Position numbers and translations under genes: made by a program | The notes under the pieces: generated by a model | Told to the model about the DNA's origin: nothing | Seen by the model: only the letters and a program-made list of their open reading frames with translations | Databases searched by the model: none | Shown: in pieces, positions 15,230 to 18,581 of the stretch | Layout of the letters: each line of letters starts with the position of its first letter | How positions within the stretch are numbered: position 1 is the stretch's first letter | NCBI GenBank assembly: GCA_028275145.1 | Contig: JAQCNG010000278.1 | Span: forward strand, 1-18,581 | Source: Halovenus sp. | Lineage (GTDB): Archaea; Halobacteriota; Halobacteria; Halobacteriales; Haloarculaceae | DNA: 18,581 nucleotides | Reading direction: 5' to 3'

Positions 15230-15239
15230 TTCATAATTG
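15230..15239 (+). promoter_or_regulatory. TATA element of cassette copy 2
   Basis: TTCATAATTG carries ATAATT exactly 22 nt before GTG 15261, the same spacing as in copy 1. The second cassette thus has its own promoter. Confidence 0.6.
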
Positions 15240-15260
15240 AGCGAGGCTCTCAGGTGGTCT

Positions 15261-16130
15261 GTGGAGCGCCGTACTCTGGTCGTTATTACGCTCGGTGTGC
15301 TCTCTGTCCTCGCAATCGGTCTGGTCGCCGGGACGCTCACGTCGACGTTCGACCCCGGTGAGGAGACTGCGCAGTCGCCCGAGCAACCCGACGAGGGGGG
15401 CGAGGGAGGCGGCAACGCCCCGGACTACGGCGTGATAGACGGTGAGTCGTTGCCGGACTGGGTGGTCCTGGTCATCGGTGTCGTCGCCGCGGCCGGTCTC
15501 GTCGGGTTCGTACTCACGTACCCGCGGGCGGGAGTGGCACTGGTCGGTGTGCTCGGACTCCTGCTGGTGGCGGCGGTGCTCGCCCCGCCCCTCGAGTTCC
15601 AGGGCGAACCACGGGAGGAAAACGAGTCGGCGCTGGTCGAGTACAACGAGACCCAGTCGGAGGAACAGGGAGACAGCAGTCCATCGGGGACGTTCCTGCT
15701 GGTGCTGGCCGGGTTCGTCGGTGCGCTGTTGCTCTCGCTGGGACTGGTGTTGCGGTGGCCACAGGGCGGCGGCGAGGCCGACGACCCCGTAGAATCCGAG
15801 AGCGAACCCGACACGGCGGCGCTGGGCGAGATTGCCGGGCGTGCTGCGGACCGCATCGAGGAGGGGTCGCCGGGCGACGGCGAGAACGAGGTCTACCGGG
15901 CCTGGCGGGAGATGACCGCCCGACTGGACATCGAGAACGCCGAGACGACGACCCCACGGGAGTTCCAGCGGGCGTCCGTCGACGCCGGGATGGCCCCCGA
16001 CGACGTGCGCGAACTGACACGACTGTTCGAGCGGGTGCGCTACGGGGGGGAGTCAGCGACCGTAGCCCGGGAGGAGCGTGCGGTGCAGGTGTTGCGGCGC
16101 ATCGAATCAACCTACGGTGAGGAGCCGTGA
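15261..16130 (+). CDS. DUF4129-domain membrane protein, copy 2
   Basis: 289-aa paralogue of the protein at 11867-12760. It has the same topology: first helix 6-27, acidic loop, helices at about 66-86 and 90-109, a fourth at 145-165, and a cytoplasmic tail with the DUF4129 domain (about 209-282, EVYRAWREM and LTRLFERVRYGGE). The loops and helices are well diverged from copy 1, while the DUF4129 end is nearly identical even at silent sites. An in-frame TTG at 15237 would add eight residues. GTG 15261 is preferred because it aligns with the copy 1 start (MERRT versus MNRRT) and has the same promoter spacing. Its stop overlaps the next start as GTGA, with GGTGA (16116-16120) as ribosome site. Function unknown. 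Confidence 0.88.
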   Translation: MERRTLVVITLGVLSVLAIGLVAGTLTSTFDPGEETAQSPEQPDEGGEGGGNAPDYGVIDGESLPDWVVLVIGVVAAAGLVGFVLTYPRAGVALVGVLGLLLVAAVLAPPLEFQGEPREENESALVEYNETQSEEQGDSSPSGTFLLVLAGFVGALLLSLGLVLRWPQGGGEADDPVESESEPDTAALGEIAGRAADRIEEGSPGDGENEVYRAWREMTARLDIENAETTTPREFQRASVDAGMAPDDVRELTRLFERVRYGGESATVAREERAVQVLRRIESTYGEEP

Positions 16131-18037
16131 ACTGGCGTCTGCTCCTCGTGGCCGTGGGGGTCGTGGTCTTTGGGGTTAGCCTGTTCGAACTCGCCCGGCC
16201 GGGCGCGTCGCCGCTCCCGGCGAACCAGGCGCTGTTACCAGTTCTCGCCGCGGTCGTGCTCGTGTACGTATCGGTAGTGCTGAACGACGTCAGACAGCGG
16301 CCCGACCTGGTCGAGACGCCCGACGTCGAACTCGCGACGGCGCCGGACGCGCCCGGACACGACCTGGAACAGACCGCGGCGGGCTTTCCTCCGGTGGCAG
16401 AGTTCGGCGGTGAGAAACAGGGAACCGTCCGGGGGGCGCTCCGGAACGCGGCGGTGGGGGTGCTCACGCGGTACCGGGGACTCGACCCCGGGCAGGCCCG
16501 ACGGCAGGTGCTCGACGGCAGTTGGACCGACGACCGGCGCGCCGCCGACTGGTTGGCGGAGACCGACCCGGGGTCGTCGCTGCGCCGTCGACTCCGGAGA
16601 CTGCTCTCCTCCGGCTCCCGGACGGAGCGGGCCCGTGTCGCCGACGCGGTGGCCGATGTCGCGGACGTCGAGACAGACCCAACCGGACGGCCGGACGACG
16701 AACCGGGGTTCGCGGCGGTGGCCGACACCGGTACCGGCGGCCGACTCCCGGAGACACACACCGGCGGCCAGACCCGTGACCAGCCCCGGCAGACACACCA
16801 CTGGGCGGGTGTCAGCGTGGTCGTGCTCGTCTGTCTCGGGGTGGGCGTGCTCCTCGAACAGCCGGGGGTGGTCCTGGCTGGAGCGGTGGCGGTGGGATAC
16901 GCGACGTACGCGCGGGCCGGCCCGCCCGGGGCCGTCGACCTGTCGATCTCGCGGTCGGTGAGCACGACCAGCCCGGATGCCGGGGAGGACGTTGCGGTGA
17001 CGGTGACGGTCACGAACGAGGGGGGGTTCTGTCCGGACCTCCGCATCGTCGACGGTGTCCCCGAGTCACTCGCGGTCACCGATGGGGTGCCCCGGCGTGC
17101 GGTCGCGCTGCGTGGCGGCGAGTCGGTCACGTTCTCGTACACGCTGCGGGCCCGCCAAGGCACCCACGAGTTCGGGCCGACGCAGGTGGTCGCCCGGCCC
17201 CTCTCGAACTCGACAGAGCAGGAGTTGCTGGTGGACTCGGAGACGACAATCACCGCGGTGCCGCCGCTCCGACCGGTCCAGGAATCGGTTCCGCTCCGCC
17301 GCCAGCCCACCCAGTACGCCGGCCGGGCACCGACCGACTCCGGTGGCGAGGGTATCGAGTTCCACACCGTCAGGGAGTACAAGCCCGGTGACAGCATGGC
17401 CCGCATCGACTGGAACCGGCGGGCCCGGACCGGCGAGTTGACCACACTGGAGTTTCGCCGCGAGCGGGCGACACGGGTGGTGCTCCTGGTCGACGCCCGG
17501 CCGGGTTCGCACGTGGGACACGACCCGCTGGCGATGGATGCGGTCGAGCGGTCTCTCGGGGCCGCCCAGCGGGTGTTTCCGGCGCTACTGTCGGAGGGTC
17601 ACCAGGTGGGTATCGCGGCGTTTGGCCCGGCGGAGTGTTTCCTGGCCCCCGACACCGGCACGAGTCACCGCCAGCGCGGGCGTGACCTGCTCGCAACCCA
17701 CCCCGCGTTCCGTGCCGGGGCCAGCCCCGACGAGAACCGCCGAATCTGGGTGCGACAGCTCCGCAAGCGGCTCCCGGGGAACACCCAGTTGGTGCTGTTC
17801 TCGCCGCTGCTGGACGGGCGGACCGTCCGTGTAGTCCGGGAACTCGAGGCGTACGGCTACCCGGTGACAGTCCTCAGCCCGGACCCGACGGCGACGGAGA
17901 CACCCGGCCAGCGGTTGATGCGTGCCCGTCGCCGTCTGCTGGTGACCGACCTGCGACAGACCGGCGTGCCGGTGCTCGACTGGCCCCCCGGGACACCGCT
18001 CGAAGAGACTCTCAAGCGAGAGGTGGTGACACGATGA
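16127..18037 (+). CDS. DUF58-domain membrane protein with extra N-terminal domain, copy 2
   Basis: 636-aa paralogue of the 12757-14643 protein with the same architecture. It has an N-terminal helix pair (about 5-21 and 35-53), a cytoplasmic region with VLTRYRGLDPG (112-122), and a second hairpin (about 227-262). A beta-sandwich (270-378) and a DUF58 core (EFHTVREYKPGD, ARIDWNRRARTGEL) follow. The region between the helix pairs is clearly diverged and slightly longer than in copy 1. Much of the DUF58 half is identical to copy 1 in DNA sequence. At the vWA metal site copy 2 reads D456-A-R-P-G, even less like DxSxS than copy 1. The GTG start overlaps the DUF4129 stop by 4 nt, and the end overlaps the next gene as ATGA. 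Probably a membrane-complex component; the substrate or partner is unknown. Confidence 0.9.
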   Translation: MNWRLLLVAVGVVVFGVSLFELARPGASPLPANQALLPVLAAVVLVYVSVVLNDVRQRPDLVETPDVELATAPDAPGHDLEQTAAGFPPVAEFGGEKQGTVRGALRNAAVGVLTRYRGLDPGQARRQVLDGSWTDDRRAADWLAETDPGSSLRRRLRRLLSSGSRTERARVADAVADVADVETDPTGRPDDEPGFAAVADTGTGGRLPETHTGGQTRDQPRQTHHWAGVSVVVLVCLGVGVLLEQPGVVLAGAVAVGYATYARAGPPGAVDLSISRSVSTTSPDAGEDVAVTVTVTNEGGFCPDLRIVDGVPESLAVTDGVPRRAVALRGGESVTFSYTLRARQGTHEFGPTQVVARPLSNSTEQELLVDSETTITAVPPLRPVQESVPLRRQPTQYAGRAPTDSGGEGIEFHTVREYKPGDSMARIDWNRRARTGELTTLEFRRERATRVVLLVDARPGSHVGHDPLAMDAVERSLGAAQRVFPALLSEGHQVGIAAFGPAECFLAPDTGTSHRQRGRDLLATHPAFRAGASPDENRRIWVRQLRKRLPGNTQLVLFSPLLDGRTVRVVRELEAYGYPVTVLSPDPTATETPGQRLMRARRRLLVTDLRQTGVPVLDWPPGTPLEETLKREVVTR

Positions 18038-18576
18038 GCAACCCCGGCAACGAGATACCCGAGGAGGTGGCGCCTGTGGACCGCTCGCCGACGTACCTGA
18101 GTAGCGCGCTCGCGCTCGTGGCGGCGCTCGTCGCGACGACAGTCAGTGCCCCCTCCCCGGCCGCGCTGGTGGGTTGTGTGGCCGGTGTCGCCGCTCTGGT
18201 CGCGGGACTCGCCACCGGTCGGCGTGGGCTGGTCAGACTCGCGGGCGCGGTGCTGGTCGGTGCTGTTCTGGTCGCGAGCGCGGCGGAAACACCGGTGCTT
18301 GCGACGCTCGTCGGCGTCACGACGGCACTGCTCGCCGTCGATTTCGGGACGACCGCCACCGACCTCGGCGTGCAACTCGGTCGGCAGACGCCGACAGCCA
18401 GGGTGGAACTGCTCCACGCGACCACGAGTACGCTCGTGGGCTCCGGGTTCGTGCTCGGGGGTGCGACGGCCGACGCGTTCGTGTCCGGCAGCCAGCCGGT
18501 TTCGGCCCTGTTCGGACTGGTCGTCACGGTCATCGTTCTCGTCGTCGCGCTCCGGCGTGCCGACCCGGTCGGGTGA
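18034..18576 (+). CDS. Small polytopic membrane protein (DUF7519-like), copy 2
   Basis: 180-aa paralogue of the 14640-15185 protein with the same plan: a polar N-terminus containing VDRSPTYLSS, about six membrane segments, a conserved VELLHA segment near residue 120, and a final LRRADPVG. Identity to copy 1 is moderate; only short stretches such as the first codons and the VELLHA region are close. It begins within the ATGA overlap with the DUF58 gene; a GAGGTGG ribosome site precedes it. The gene is complete, ending five bases before the window edge. Function unknown, inferred to be part of the same membrane system. Confidence 0.8.
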   Translation: MSNPGNEIPEEVAPVDRSPTYLSSALALVAALVATTVSAPSPAALVGCVAGVAALVAGLATGRRGLVRLAGAVLVGAVLVASAAETPVLATLVGVTTALLAVDFGTTATDLGVQLGRQTPTARVELLHATTSTLVGSGFVLGGATADAFVSGSQPVSALFGLVVTVIVLVVALRRADPVG

Positions 18577-18581
18577 CCACC

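Larger units (their letters stand above)
15231..18576 (+). repeat. Cassette copy 2 of a direct tandem duplication
   Basis: Second copy of promoter plus DUF4129, DUF58 and polytopic membrane genes, directly following copy 1. See copy 1 for the period. The window ends five bases after its last stop codon, so further copies or a MoxR gene downstream cannot be excluded. Confidence 0.9.

Noticed and set aside
15514..17445. A 643-codon minus-strand frame across the DUF4129/DUF58 copy 2 genes
   Set aside because: It is Ser/Arg/Pro-rich, unlike the acidic proteins of this organism, and lies fully antisense to well-supported genes.
11837..18576. Duplication caused by an insertion sequence or transposon
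   Set aside because: No transposase, terminal inverted repeats or target-site duplications are visible at the cassette borders.

Overview
The window is a GC-rich stretch of an archaeal chromosome, almost certainly from a haloarchaeon (class Halobacteria). The predicted proteins are very acidic (rich in Asp and Glu, poor in Lys). The families are archaeal: an Rpp30-type RNase P subunit, a COG1325 RNA-binding protein, Pth2, an archaeal prenyl diphosphate synthase and a 529-residue SerA. Many genes have a T/A-rich TATA-like element about 27-30 nt before the start codon and little room for a leader, as expected for leaderless haloarchaeal transcripts. No rRNA, tRNA, transposase or CRISPR array was seen.

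Left part (1-6450): leucyl-tRNA synthetase, a lipoate/octanoate-transfer protein and dihydroorotase lie on the + strand. They converge with a minus-strand operon that encodes a small SH3/KOW-like protein, a COG1325 RNA-binding protein and the RNase P subunit Rpp30. Middle part (6451-11773): a 613-bp gene-free region holds a 40-bp tandem repeat whose units contain nested inverted repeats. It is followed by a polyprenyl (GGPP-type) diphosphate synthase with a Shine-Dalgarno-like site. Next come a DUF5799-like protein and SerA on the minus strand, a 55-aa haloarchaeal protein on the minus strand, a small membrane-anchored zinc-ribbon protein, and peptidyl-tRNA hydrolase Pth2.

Right part (11837-18576): a three-gene operon (DUF4129 membrane protein, large DUF58 protein, small polytopic membrane protein) is present twice in direct tandem with a period of about 3394 bp. 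Each copy has its own TATA-like element at an identical distance from a GTG start. Within each copy the genes overlap by 4 nt (ATGA or GTGA), with Shine-Dalgarno-like sequences before the internal starts. The two copies are a mosaic: long blocks identical at the nucleotide level alternate with strongly diverged blocks, which suggests gene conversion between old paralogues. DUF4129 and DUF58 proteins usually occur with MoxR AAA+ ATPases and transglutaminase-like proteins; neither lies inside this window. This duplicated membrane system is the most interesting part of the window.

Functionally the left and middle are mostly housekeeping (translation, tRNA processing, pyrimidine, serine and isoprenoid lipid synthesis, lipoylation). 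The right end is an uncharacterised envelope-associated system whose function can only be guessed from its families.
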